Below the pieces are notes generated by a model. The model saw only the letters and a program-made list of their open reading frames with translations, was not told the DNA's origin and did not search any database. This document shows, in pieces, positions 34,904 to 44,559 of a stretch of DNA of 64,000 nt; the stretch's first letter is position 1; each line of letters opens with the position of its first letter. The stretch comes from Eutreptiella sp. 'Long Island Sound 2002' (taxonomy: Eukaryota; Euglenozoa; Euglenophyceae; Eutreptiales; Eutreptiaceae). A program made the translations under genes and the position numbers. The DNA is taken from the NCBI GenBank assembly GCA_964036045.1, contig OZ038379.1, positions 81,560,562 to 81,624,561 on the forward strand, given 5' to 3'.

Positions 34904-35447
34904 CCCCCTCACTACGCCTGGACCCAGGTGTGTTCCATGGGTGCGAACCGGGGGGACAGGGGTGCAGCGGTCGGCTGTTTGTTGGAGGGCCCCGCGCACG
35001 GGCACCTCCGTCAGAAGTGCCGTGCGCGGGGGAGGGAGGGGGGATCGGGCCACGGACCAAGCCCCCGTGATCCGCGCGCCAAACGCCACTCAGTCGGTAG
35101 TACCTGGCGGCTAAGGGCCCACACCCGTGAGACTGCGTCCTCCTTCCCTTGGGGGGGTGGTGGACCGTGCCGGAAGTGGAGCCGGCGCTCCGCCTCGCCC
35201 CCATTCCGTGCCCCTGGGGGGTGATCCGGCTACGTGTAGGGCGGGGGTGCATGCACGTGGTGCGGACCAGGGGACAAGAGGAGGAGACGAAGAGGAGAGC
35301 CGCCGCCATGATGCTTAGCCGGACGGGTTGGGATGTAACCCCCCTCCCGGTCGCGCGCCAGACCGTGGAGGGCCGGCGGGCACCATGGGGATGTGCCGCG
35401 GGGGCGCCCTACCGGGGGACCGCATCTCCTCCTCCTCCTCCTCCTCC
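34904..35447 (+). other. LINE 3' UTR with (TCC)n tail
   Basis: About 520 bases of GC-rich non-coding sequence, then ATC(TCC)7 ending where E2B transposase sequence resumes (TTTGCCATGG at 35448). A short repeated tail instead of poly(A) is known in several LINE clades. No gene. Confidence 0.7.
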
Positions 35448-35729
35448 TTTGCCATGGAGGGAAGTCACCGGAGGCTGAAGCGCATGTTGCGCAAAAGCGG
35501 GGGCCTAAGCCTCCTCCGGGGGAGACTAGGGGTGCAAGTGGTTGTGGACAACCACACCATTGAGGATAGCCTTTGGTCTCATGGGTGTTATGCAACCAAA
35601 AGGGCACAAAATGGGCCAGGGCCCATGAGTGTACAGACGTGTGCAAGCCGTACAACAAGATGGCGTCTAACAGACATGCAGCAGGTTCAGACTCTACAGC
35701 GGCGGTTCCGGTGTTGCAAGAAACGGACA
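35448..35729 (+). pseudogene. E2B transposase, 3' part after the LINE
   Basis: Continues from 21407. CFAMEGSHRRLKRMLRKSGG-type sequence with the candidate catalytic Glu is kept, followed by LLRGRLGVQVVVDNHTIEDS and a basic C-terminus ending at the same stop context as E2A 10697. It is homologous to 10412-10697. Confidence 0.75.
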
Positions 35730-35849
35730 TGAGAGCACAACACGAACCCAGACCATTGTTGCCTGTGGCCCGGGTGCATGCAAGCTTGAACTGGAGAGCC
35801 TACTAGGGGTGTTAGGAGAAATCAGGGCGTGCACACCGGTAACATTTGT

Positions 35850-36195
35850 GTAAAATCACGTGAATTCACGTGAAATTGATACGAAATTCGTACGCAATTC
35901 GTGCGAATTTCGTACGAATTCAGGTGACTTCACGCCTATGAATGGGCTACAGCTTTGCCAGGTTTCGGCACCTCTCGTTTGGCGCGCGGTTTGGGCATGG
36001 TGGATGCTTTTGGGGCGGGACCTTCATTAGATGATGCGTAATGAAGCTGGGGGAAGAATTTTACTCCCTCAAATCCCTCAGCAGGAACCAAGAATATGCC
36101 GTTTCCCCCTGAAAAACCTCAAAATTTGGGTCAATTCACGTGAATATTCACGCCAGATTCAAACGGCCACTTATCCCTCGTTCACGAAGGGTGCA
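35850..36195. repeat. E2B right end: palindromes and TIR
   Basis: TCACGTGAATTCACGTGAAA and AATTCGTACGCAATTCG words at 35855-35930, a spacer shared with E2A, then TTCACGTGAATATTCACG and the inverse of the left terminus. Confidence 0.8.
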
Positions 36196-36450
36196 GTGAC
36201 GGTGGCAGTCCAGCCCCCCGCACCCTGGACCGCCGTCTTATATTGCTGGGGTTGTTGGACCCCCCGATTTTGCGATCGGAGACAATAATGGGGCACTAGA
36301 CCCCTTTTCGTTTCATGATGCGTGGGATGTGCCTGGGCCGAGATGTATACTCACCGATTGGTACCCTGACCGCTTGAGTGCGGTGGAGGCCTACAATGCA
36401 TGGTTGCATGGTGTGCATTTCCGGCACCAGCGGTAGGCACCGCCATTCGG
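36196..36450 (+). pseudogene. E3 exon, continuation after E2B
   Basis: Joins 17477 in frame (CLG|DGGSPAPRTLD). In a frame shifted by one it continues PPDFAIGDNNGALDPFSFHD and ILTDWYPDRLSAVEAYNAWL. No family is recognised. Confidence 0.4.
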
Positions 36451-36589
36451 GTGGGAGTGACGGGTGCATTGACATGCAGGCTGAGCACAACTCCCCTGAG
36501 GAGGGGTGGACGGTTGGAAGAACCTAGCAGTTTGGAGAACGTCGCAAAAAAGCTGAAAGTGACACTGTTGGTGCCTGTGCCTCTGCGTG

Positions 36590-36783
36590 TTGTTTACCCA
36601 TGTAACCGCTTGCATAACCGCTGCTACCGGTGCTGCAGCTGGGTTTAGACACAGGTAACGTAGCGTAACCGCTTGTGTAACTGGTGACACATCCGTGTAA
36701 CCGCGGGGTCCAATCATGGGAAACATGTCTAACCGCTAGTGTAACCTCCGTCCCCATGACATCTTTATAGGGTTTTTTTGCAA
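36590..36783. repeat. GGTTACAC/GTAACC array before an E3 exon
   Basis: GTAACCGCTTGCATAACCGC, GTAACGTAGCGTAACCGC, GTGTAACTGG and CTAGTGTAACC words end in an acceptor-like CATCTTTATAG followed by GGTTTTTTTGCAATGCC. That exon start is shared with 15257-15272. Confidence 0.65.
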
Positions 36784-37250
36784 TGCCACTGCGTAGGCCA
36801 CGCACCACCAGTGTGAAGAAGATAAAAGCATGGAACCCAAGGTGCTGCCAGCCAAGCAGGTTAGAGGGTACCTCGATGCCAAGACCGCAAGTGGGCGACC
36901 CCGAAAGAAGCAAAACAGCATCCCCAAGGTCGTTAACGACGTTTTTGCTCCCATTGTAGACCCGCTGGCCATCCATCTGGAGAAAAAGGGCCTTGTCGAC
37001 CTTGTGCCTCTAGTCCCGTGGTACTTCAAGTTCCGCATCATGCTTTGCATGTGGAGGCCCCGGCGGGTGGGAGACATCCGGGTGGCGGGCCGGATGTGCT
37101 ATCACCGAGGGCTAGCTGCCCTTTTGACTAGATGAGAGTACTACGCAATACACAAGGAGGCCATCATACCCGTCACCCAGATGTTGCACGACAGGAACAC
37201 AATATGGAGGGACCATTGGGTGTTCAGTGCCATCCCCGACGCCCTTGGTA
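36784..37250 (+). pseudogene. E3 exon with GRPRKK basic patch
   Basis: ATG near 36783 (MPLRRPRTTSVKKIKAW), then in a second frame LDAKTASGRPRKKQNSIPKV, an AT-hook-like patch, and VDPLAIHLEKKGLVDLVPLV, PWYFKFRIMLCMWRPRR. A TGA at 37133-37135 interrupts. EAIIPVTQMLHDRNTIWRDH follows up to a possible donor at 37250. E4 sequence begins immediately after. No family is recognised. Confidence 0.4.
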
Positions 37251-37363
37251 CTTGTATGAAAAGTAGTATTGTTCATAATTCATATTTCATGTATGAACGG
37301 TTCACATATGAACCATGAATTATGAACAGCTTTTTTAAACGCTTCTTTGTCCACAAATTTTGT

Positions 37364-39337
37364 TATGTCTTACCCTCCCTCCGTCGTCACGGAGCTGAAC
37401 ATGATGCTTCTTCGGCTCAGTGGTGCCACCAGTCTTCGGGACAGCAAGTGTTCCGCCCTGTTGGCCCAATGGATGTCATCGTCCCCCCTAATCCGGGCCC
37501 GTTTTACGGAGGCAATGGACCACGCTCCCCTCCCGGCGGTCCACAAAACCAAGGTGCAGACCATCCGTACGTATGCGGAGGCCCTCTTTCCCGCACCCCC
37601 TCTGATAGGGCCTCTTTTGGGGTTGGGTGCAGCCCGGCCCGGCTTCCGCGTGTTGTCTGAGTACATCACCCGCCGGGGCGACGCCTACACCGCCCACACG
37701 GGACTGCCCTTCCCACGGCCCATCCCCACACGGGACCAATTTGACGCAACGTGGAAGTCATTGACCGCTCCGCTTGCGTTTTTTCCCCTGGCTGAATGTG
37801 CCGACCCCCCATCGTCGGGTCGCTGCTCGCCCCTGCGGTCGTGGGCACAATACGTGCAACCCCGGCCGGCATTGTGCCAATCTATTGTCTGGACCCGCCC
37901 CCTCACCTTTGTGGTGCGGGATGACGGGTATCCTTGCGCCGGTGGCAGTTGGTCGCAGCTATCGGTGGGGCTATTGAACCATGGGCTAAAGGCGCGCACA
38001 CCCGCCTTCCTATTGGTCATCGGCATGGCCGTCACGGGGGACAAGGATATGGTTGCCCTGGGCCAAGTTTGGGCTCAGGTGCTACAAGTTTGTAGTCTGC
38101 ATTGTCGTGTTCATAAGTAGTTCATAATTCGCGCGTTCATAATTCGAAAAATGCCGTCATAAAACGCCGTGCTGCCCATTTATGAATTTTGAAAGCGTTT
38201 TATGAACCCGAATTATGAACACCTTTTATGAAAGCAGGTCCTGCAGTCCATCATTGACTGCAAAATATTTTACTGGTGCGACAGCTAGGTGCCGGCAGCG
38301 GTCCTCCTTGGTGGGGACCAACCGTGGCTCCGGCGGGTGCTGGGCGTCAGCGTGGCTTCCCAACCGGGGGGCGTTGTAAACGAGGCCGTATGTGACAACC
38401 CGGCCAAGCAGTGGAATGGCACCGCTGTTCGGAGGACAACGCAGTCAGATGCGAACAATCATCGTCGCTATCTGGTGACCCGCAAAAGTTTGGATGCGGC
38501 ACGATGCACCGGCGAGCCGTTGCTGGTCATAGCCACAAACCGACTATTTTTGTGCATTTTGCACTGTTGCATGGCCTTTGGGAGGCTCTTCGTGGCCTCT
38601 CTGGAGGCCCGGGTGGGAACTTATCCCCCTCAAGTTGCAGGGAAGGTGCAGAAAATTCTGTACCGCAACCGGTGTGGCGTGCGTTTGGGGGCGCACAACG
38701 CAGTGGACGGTGAGGAGGCCCACAACCTGTTCCGGGCCTGGGAGCAGATTGCGCCGCTGCTTGCATATGTCGAGCAGGACCCCACGTGGCAAGCGGTTGT
38801 GGTGCTGCGAACATTGCTGCGCACTTTGTACTCGCCGATTTCGCCTGTGCCGCGCCCTTCGTGCCGACTTGTTGCTGCTGCGTTTCGGGAACATTGTTGC
38901 GGGGAGTCGCTGTCGCGATATTTGTTGTTCCTCGAAGATGCTCGTGATGCCATGCTCGAGACTGCGGATGCATGTGGGGTGGGATTGGCTGCTGTGTTAG
39001 GGGACGTTGTGGAGAGCGTAAATTACATTTTGAAGAAGGGGTACAATGGGCATAGTGCTAGGGGTGGGGGTGCGGGTAAGAGTGCAGTGGAACGGGAGGC
39101 AATGGTCGTGCAGCAGGTTTGGGAATGGTGGTTTCTAACCTTTGACCTCCCGTTGTTGCATTACAACACCCCACACACCGCGTTGTGCACCGCCGCTTCA
39201 CTTGTGAGCACTACCCCCCAAGCACCCACCACCCACGTGCCCTCTGCGACCCAGCTTTCTTATTCTTTGCCCATCCACCGACGCCGCCGAGATGAGGAAG
39301 CTGCTGGAGGAGAGCTTGAGGGCGACATTGGCCCTGG
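37364..39337 (+). pseudogene. E4 transposase-like gene with palindrome-filled intron
   Basis: Exon 1 is 37364-38087 (MSYPPSVVTELNMMLLRLSG, LSEYITRRGDAYTAHTGLPF, WTRPLTFVVRDDGYPCAGGS, LSVGLLNHG), the intron 38088-38237, and exon 2 from 38238 (VLQSIIDCKIFYWCDS, a TAG at 38286-38288, then VPAAVLLGG). Later segments are ILHCCMAFGRLFVASLEARV, DVVESVNYILKKGYNGHSAR and WEWWFLTFDLPLLH. The ordered Asp (VRDDG), Asp (TGDKD) and Glu (VVES) could be a DDE triad, and LHCCMAFGR sits where other families here have GLHGV. The E5 exon at 52525-53246 is a clear homologue. Function as a transposase is inferred. Confidence 0.5.
38088..38237 (+). repeat. E4 intron made of TTCATAATTC palindromes
   Basis: 150 bp. 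Donor CAA|GTTTGT, acceptor ATGAAAGCAG. GTTCATAATTCG and its inverse alternate through the whole intron. The homologous E5 intron is 151 bp at the same codon but contains TTAATATTAA palindromes. Confidence 0.8.
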
Positions 39338-39493
39338 TGGTATGCTGCTTGTCGTGTTCATATTGCGTTCACAATTCGGCGTTCATAAAACCGAAACTGC
39401 GGTCATAAATGAATTATGAACCGATTTATGAACTGATGCATTATGAACCGCTTTTATGAACGAATTATGAACAGTGTCCCCCATGTCCACAGG
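39338..39493 (+). repeat. Second E4 intron with TTCATAATTC palindromes
   Basis: The donor is near 39338 (GTGGTATGC) and the acceptor is CCATGTCCACAG at 39493. The core 39355-39475 has at least eight TTATGAAC/GTTCATAA words. Confidence 0.6.
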
Positions 39494-40409
39494 AGCAGCG
39501 AGTGGCAGCCCATGCTCCAGCTTCTTCGCCTCCTCCGCATCCTCAGGCTCCACCTCCACCTCCACCTCTAGCTCAAGCTCCTGCGCCTCCTCAAGCCCAC
39601 CCCCAACCCCACGCCGCTCAGTGATGGTGAGGCCCTCCACGGCCCCTCGTACAAGGCCTCCTGAGAGGGGCTTTCCCGCCAGGGCTGCCATGCCCATGCC
39701 CCCCCCCCCCCGCCCCGTACCGCCAGGCCCCCCCCCTCCCCATTGTTGCGGATGTGGTGCCGCATCATGCGCCGCAATGCCCATCGCAGGGTGACGTAAG
39801 TCACCTCAGGGCTGGAAAAAAGGGGGGAATCGGCGGAGTACCCGCTTTCCAGTGCCCCTTGCGCCCAAGGGAGGGTCAGCACCAAGAGCTGGTTGGCCTG
39901 GCTGAGTTGGCCTGCCTCCCCCCGCAACCAGGGGGTGGCAACCAAAACCCCCTCCCCCCCTCCCCCCTTCCCCTCCACTGCCGCGTCCTCGACCTCGGCC
40001 TTCACCTCCTCGATGTCCTCCGCGGCCTCCTCCTCCTTCACCCCCCTCTGCCCCGCGGCCCCCTTCTTCTTCTTCTTCTCCTCCCTCTTGTTCTCGTGCT
40101 TCATCTTCTTCTCCTCCTTCTTCTCCTCCTTCTTTCCTTCTTCTCCTCCTTTTTCTTCTCCTTCTTGCTCCTCTTCCTCTCCTGCTCCGAGGAGTCTGTT
40201 GACTCCTCACTCGGGGAGTCGGCGGCGGGTCGGGAGGCGGACGCGGGGTGGCCCCATCAAGCCCCTGGCCCCGGCAGCCCCGGCCACCATCAGCACCATA
40301 GGCCCCACCGGCGCCCCCCCGGGTGCCCCCCCCCCCCCCGAGCACAGCGGTGAACGTGCGGACCGCCCTGGGCGCCATGGGGACCATTGCACCAGAGCCG
40401 GATTTCAAG
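39494..40409 (+). pseudogene. E4 low-complexity exon with a long pyrimidine tract
   Basis: After the acceptor, the plus strand reads Pro/Ala/His-rich sequence (EQRVAAHAPASSPPPHPQAP) and then breaks. From 39950 to 40200 the strand is almost pure pyrimidine (TTC and CTC runs). The donor AAG|GTATGTG is at 40409. The minus strand is open and Lys/Glu-rich over the same stretch, but the splice signals favour plus. No domain is recognised. Confidence 0.35.
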
Positions 40410-40535
40410 GTATGTGCGTCCATAATTCGTTCATAATTCGTTCATCATTCGGCGTTCATAATTCAGCACCCCTGCACTGCCCGTTTATGAACCACGAATG
40501 CGATTTATGAACGCGTTTTATGAACGCATTTATGA
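40410..40535. repeat. Third E4 palindrome cluster
   Basis: CATAATTCGTTCATAATTCG, CGTTCATAATTCAGC, TTTATGAACCACG and CGTTTTATGAACGCATTTATG words follow the donor at 40409. An acceptor may be GTCGCAG at 40587. Confidence 0.65.
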
Positions 40536-40587
40536 ATGGCACTATCACACGTCGCGGACGTGGAAGACAACCCGGCGGACGTCGCAG

Positions 40588-41598
40588 GGGTCCACATCTG
40601 GTACAAGTTGGGCACCGCGGAGTTGAGCATTGCCCTGTCCGCCCTGTACCGGCTGCTGCTGCTCAACTCTCAGCCGGGGGGGCGCCATCCTGTGCGGGCT
40701 GCGGGAGTGGGAGCGCTCCCGCCGCCTCACGGACACGTGGGCGGCCAACACCCCCTGCTGGGCGGCCCTGTGAGAGTTGGGGTCGGAGGGGTGTTCGGAT
40801 GAGGACAACCTGCTGTCCAGTTGTGGGATGAACCCCCCCACCCCGGCCAGCCTCGCAGCGTCTCCCTAGCAAAGCCCGCCCCCGCCGGGAAACCCAAACC
40901 CCGTGCCGTGCCCCCCCCCCAAACCCACGTAACCCAAAAAGACCCCCCCACCGAAGCGCAAGTCCTTGGAATCGGGCGGCAGCTCGTCATCGGACCAGGC
41001 AATTTTCCGTCGCCATGGGAAGGGGAAGGGGAAGCAACCGCAGCAGCAAAAGCGGCGCGAGGAGCCCCCCTCTTTGGAGGGCGATGAGTCACCTGACCCC
41101 CTGCTTGATGAACAGGTGTATGTGCCCTACACCGATGGTGTCTACCGGGGGGTTGTGACCTCGGTTGCGGCGGGGCAGGGGGGGAGAGTGTGGGTGGAAC
41201 ACCCAGGGGAAAAGGAGATGTTTCAGGTTGACAGGCATCTGTTGTATGCCTCACATGCTGCAGCAGTGACCCACTGGGAGCAGCAGAAGCCTGCAGCTGC
41301 AGGCAAGAAGGCCGCCAAGGCCAAAAAGAAGCCTAACCCCAAACCGGACGCTCACCCGCCGGCTGAGCCGGCCCCCAAACCAGCCGCACCTGAACCCAAG
41401 CCTGTGGCTAAGCAGGCCCCTCAGCCGGAGCCCAAAGCTGCCCCTCAGGCCGCCCCCATGGAGGTGGATGCCCGCGCGCACCCCTCGGGCCAAACCCGCA
41501 GCCCAACCACATGCCCAAACCCATGCCTAGGCCCCGGTTGGGGGCAAAACGCAGGCCACGGCCCCCCTTTGGGAGGACCCAACGGGCCCCACCCCTGA
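40588..41598 (+). pseudogene. E4 Lys/Pro/Ala-rich C-terminal protein
   Basis: A first segment reads HIWYKLGTAELSIALSALYR. After frame changes, 40966-41598 encodes a basic region (KGKGKQPQQQKRREEP), a compact segment VYVPYTDGVYRGVVTSVAAG followed by GGRVWVEHPGEKEMFQVDRH, which looks like a small beta-barrel reader-type fold, and then an alternating Lys/Pro/Ala tail (KKAAKAKKKPNPKPDAHPPA) like a histone H1 tail. A chromatin or DNA-binding role is inferred. No confident family. Confidence 0.4.
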
Positions 41599-41689
41599 GG
41601 TGTAGGGCGGCATGAACCAGCAAGGACAAGCAAGGACAAGCAAGTACAAGAAAGGTTGATGCCTGAGCGATTTCTGTGTGCCTGTGCAG

Positions 41690-41800
41690 CTGCTCATAAA
41701 ACGCGTTCATCAAACGCATGCATAAAACGCTCGACGCGTTCATAAAACGAGAACTGAATTATGAACTGAATTATGAACCGAATTATGAACAGGGGTGGTG
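41690..41800. repeat. E4 right-end TTCATAAAAC/TTATGAAC cluster
   Basis: GCTCATAAAACGCG, GTTCATCAAACGC, GTTCATAAAACG and three tandem GAATTATGAACTGAATTATG words. It is the last E4-type array in the window. Confidence 0.7.
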
Positions 41801-41913
41801 GTTTTCATAATTGTCAAAAACTGGCAGAAATGGCAATTTTTCCAAAAAACCCCCGGTGGACAAAAAAAAAACTCACCCCAAGGGTGTTGACCCCCCCCCA
41901 ATTTTGAACGAGT

Positions 41914-42963
41914 ATGGCCCGTGGGGACCCTAGCAAGAGCAAAATCCGTTCTTATTTCATAAAACCATTTATGATGAACAAAATTACCTTTCACACAGGC
42001 GCCAAGGGCGGGGACGAGACGATGGTCCCCCACAAGGGGAAACGGGCAGGCCCCCTGCGGCAGTTCATACCCCGGAAGCCGCATAGTACGGGGGTCAAGT
42101 TGCATATGCTAGCGGACGCCGTGCACCCCTTCGTCACGGACATTGTTTTTGTACGCCGGCCCAAAAGTGAAGAAATTCGTGGGGCGCTTGGGGGTGGCGG
42201 GCGATAACAACGCTAGCACCATAGGTGGGGGGATTTACTGCCCAAGGGAAAAGCCCTTGTGGCAGATTCTTATTTTGGTAGCCCCGTTTCTCATATTGTG
42301 CAAACGCGACACTGAATTGGTCCCCAAAATGGGTGCTGCAACCCCGGCCAGACAGGTTTCGGAGGGGCATGGTGTAGATGGAGCCTATAGTCTATGGGTG
42401 TTTAAAAACCCAAAGGTGGGGTCTAAACCCCCAAGAGTATTTCTGTTTTTGAGTAATACTATGTTTGACACAACCATACCCCCCATAGAGGTGGGTACAA
42501 CCTGCGGACTGTAGTGGGGGCGTACCGGCAATTCGCCAACGGAGTTGACACGGCCAACCAAATGGCCTTGCAACATCGGGAGACACGCTGCTTCACCTCG
42601 TGGAGTAAGCCGACCCGTGCTTTTCTCTTGAGGTACGCAATGGTGAACAGTTTCACCATTGTACGGAAAGCACCTTCGTCGCCAAGGACAAATCCCTGTG
42701 GGATTTCCAGTGGGATTTATTGTCCTCTATGGTTAGTAGTGAGACCCCCAAGGTCCACTATGCAACCAAGGTTGCCTCCTGTGGTACGTGCAGGCATTGT
42801 GGGCGACGTACCCTGTTTGAATCTGCGGCATGTGGAGTGCCTCTGCACAACTCTAAATGTTTCGGGGAGTGGCATGCAGCATGTCAAAGGTCACGCTGAG
42901 TCGAACGTTGCCATAGGTAAATTGTTGCCTCGGTTTTGTACTGTTTTGGCTGGTAGGGGATAG
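41914..42963 (+). pseudogene. piggyBac-like transposase remnant
   Basis: The segment 41914-42207 contains GGDETMVPHKGK followed by LRQFIPRKPHSTGVKLHMLA, matching the first catalytic Asp region and the K-x-G-x-K-x-x-x-L-A-D core of piggyBac-family (DDE_Tnp_1_7) enzymes. The segment 42514-42963 contains QFANGVDTANQMALQHRETR followed by RAFLLRYAMVNSFTIV, matching the late G-V-D-x-x-N/D-Q and the downstream hydrophobic helix. The second catalytic Asp region (usually D-N-F/W-F-T) is not recognisable in 42190-42500. A GGTTACAC array lies immediately downstream, so it could belong to E3 and have been separated from it by E4. It is broken by frame changes and not functional as it stands. Confidence 0.6.
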
Positions 42964-42964
42964 G

Positions 42965-43215
42965 GGTATGAGGTTACGCATTGGGTTACACAGTGGGATA
43001 GCACAATACAATTCTTTGTGGCCGGAGGGGACCGTTTACACAAAATGTGTTAACGGTTACGTGTCCGGGTACACATGGCAAACAAATGAGGTCTCTCACA
43101 CCGGTGACACCGGTTACACAAGTGTGTAACCGGTTACATGTCCGGTTACACATTTCATGTGCACGGGTGACACAAGTGTGCAGGGGTTACACAACCGGTT
43201 ACATAGCCCTTCACA
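42965..43215. repeat. GGTTACAC array downstream of the piggyBac-like remnant
   Basis: GAGGTTACGCATTGGGTTAC, GTTAACGGTTACGTG, CACCGGTTACACAAGTGTG, TAACCGGTTACATGTCCGG and ACAACCGGTTACATAG words, the densest such array in the window. Confidence 0.8.
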
Positions 43216-43276
43216 AGGGGTGAGACAGCCAAAAGTAGAAAAATTGGTGTTTCTTAAAGGGAAAAACAGGGGTAAA

Positions 43277-43804
43277 ATGTTTCACCGGACCCCCACATAT
43301 GCACAAGTACGTAATGTAGAGAAAGGAATATGTGTCCGTGTACCATGTGCCGGATACGGATCGGGGAAAGGAGGACGGTCACCGACGGATGTGATCAAAC
43401 CCCGTCAAGGTGAAACATTGGGAAGCGTACCTCGATATGGACACGCACGTTTTTTTTTTTGGGCCCAAGCTTTCGGACTGGTCGGCCTACGGAGCGATTT
43501 TGTCCCTGGGTCGGCGCGAGGCCTTGAAAGAACCGGCCATCCCTGATTTGACGCAGCCCACAATTTTCGTAACACAGGACACATTTTTTGCGCTTGGCAT
43601 GGGTTGTCCGTCGCCAGACATCGCAATGAAATACCCTGTATCGCGGCATCCCCCGAGGCGTATGAGGCCACCGGCTACCGTTTGCTGGAGGACGTTGTGC
43701 CACCGGACCTGGTGGATGAGTTGTGTGCCGTGCATTTGGAGGAAGAGGAGAATTGGGAGGACATTCTCCTTCAGGGCCACAACCAAGGTGGTAGGCACCG
43801 GTAA
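43277..43804 (+). pseudogene. E6 phytanoyl-hydroxylase-like fragment
   Basis: Frames change at the T-run at 43450. Readable parts are HVFFFGPKLSDWSAYGAILS and LTQPTIFVTQDTFFALGMGC, then, in a second frame, ASPEAYEATGYRLLEDVVPP followed by DLVDELCAVHLEEEENWEDI (43650-43770). The G-Y-x-x-L-E-D-x-x-x-P-x-x-V-D-E-L pattern is typical of the N-terminal strand and helix of PhyH-type 2OG dioxygenases. No HxD or distal His is found before the frame ends at 43804, so the catalytic core is absent. The assignment rests on this segment alone. Confidence 0.4.
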
Positions 43805-43862
43805 ACCGATGGGAGATGGTGATTGGTGCCTTGGCTTGTTGGCTGAGGGCTTGGAGGCAGCT

Positions 43863-44110
43863 GTGTTGTTGTCATTCATTTTTTTTCAACATCAATGTGT
43901 CATTCATTTTAAAAGTGAGGGTTAGTGGTGGGCCTGGGGAGAACTGTGTTGTTGTCATTCATTTATTTTCAACGTCAATGTCTCATACATTTCACAAGTG
44001 AGGGTCGCTGGCGGGCCTGGGGGGATTGTGTTGGTGTCATTCATTTATTTTCAACGTCAATGTGTCATACATTTCACGAGTGGGGGTCACCGGTGGTTGC
44101 GGTTCTTCAA
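43863..44110 (+). repeat. Three-unit tandem repeat (82-83 bp)
   Basis: Units start at 43863, 43946 and 44028 with GTGTTGTTGTCATTCATTT, followed by TTTTCAACATCAATGTGTCA and GTGAGGGT-GGTGGGCCTGG. It appears non-coding. Confidence 0.75.
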
Positions 44111-44299
44111 GTTGAATTTTTCATTGATCTTCAACCTTTTCAACTTCTTCGCATGATTCTGCAATGGCGTGCACACATGTTTCAATGTTTGAGGCAGTTG
44201 GGTTTGAACTGGGGGCGTTATGTGTGCGAGTGTAGCATGCATATCTCTAACCCATACGGTGCCATGGCATTACAAATACTTACTTTACCCCATTCTTGC

Positions 44300-44495
44300 A
44301 TGTGTAGAAGGCGCCGTTTGCGTGGTTGCACACTTTGCACCTGGGACGCAAAGGCATCCTTTTGTATGCGCAAATTGCACGGATTGCACGTCGACTTTTT
44401 TTGAGCGAGAACGCAAAAACACCCTTTTTGCGCTGGGCCAGAAAGTAGGGTCGGCACGCAAGTAGGCTCATTTATGCACGCAAAACACGGTAATT
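44300..44495. repeat. TTTGCGT/ACGCAAA repeats in a probable E6 intron
   Basis: GTTTGCGTGG, GGGACGCAAAGG, TATGCGCAAATTGC, GAACGCAAAAACACC, CTTTTTGCGCTGG and GCACGCAAAACACGG occur within 200 bp and end at an acceptor-like CTCTTACCTGTAG (44511). This would be E6's own signature palindrome. Confidence 0.5.
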
Positions 44496-44559
44496 ATGTC
44501 TCTTACCTGTAGTGCAACGCGCTTGTGCCACATGCGTCCTAGGTGTTCTTTCTATATTA

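Larger units (their letters stand above)
21408..35447 (+). mobile_element. Full-length LINE (non-LTR retrotransposon) inserted in E2B
   Basis: The insertion site is defined by E2A, where TTCTCCT|GCTTTGCC is continuous (10405-10418). Order: structured 5' UTR, 103-bp tandem array, ORF1 (coiled coil, Arg/Ser-rich C-terminus), ORF2 (apurinic-type endonuclease, reverse transcriptase, RNase H, CCHC zinc knuckle), 3' UTR and a (TCC)n tail at 35426-35447. Several frame breaks in ORF2 suggest an inactive copy or homopolymer errors. The target duplication is masked by CTCCT microhomology. Confidence 0.9.
17478..36195 (+). mobile_element. E2B: deleted second copy of E2, split by a LINE
   Basis: The left end is TGTACCCTTCGTGAACCGG (17478) and the right end is the inverse (ends 36195). 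The flanking dinucleotide is GT on both sides. E2B lacks the equivalent of E2A 6355-7835 (junction near 19594) and of E2A 9565-10160 (junction near 21161). It carries a LINE at 21408-35447. The transposase has lost the DGK, CWxC and PDYGLHGV parts, so E2B is non-autonomous. Confidence 0.88.
37255..41800 (+). mobile_element. E4: element with TTCATAATTC palindromes
   Basis: GTTCATAATTC/GAATTATGAAC and TTTATGAAC words appear at 37268-37330, 38105-38237, 39355-39475, 40420-40530 and 41690-41790, that is, at both ends and in the introns between. The gene at 37364-39337 is homologous to the E5 gene. Exact termini were not identified. Confidence 0.6.

Noticed and set aside
41251-41743. Minus-strand Gly/Leu-rich frames opposite the Lys/Pro-rich E4 exon
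   Set aside because: The plus-strand product has a coherent basic and Pro-rich layout and lies in the orientation of the E4 introns.
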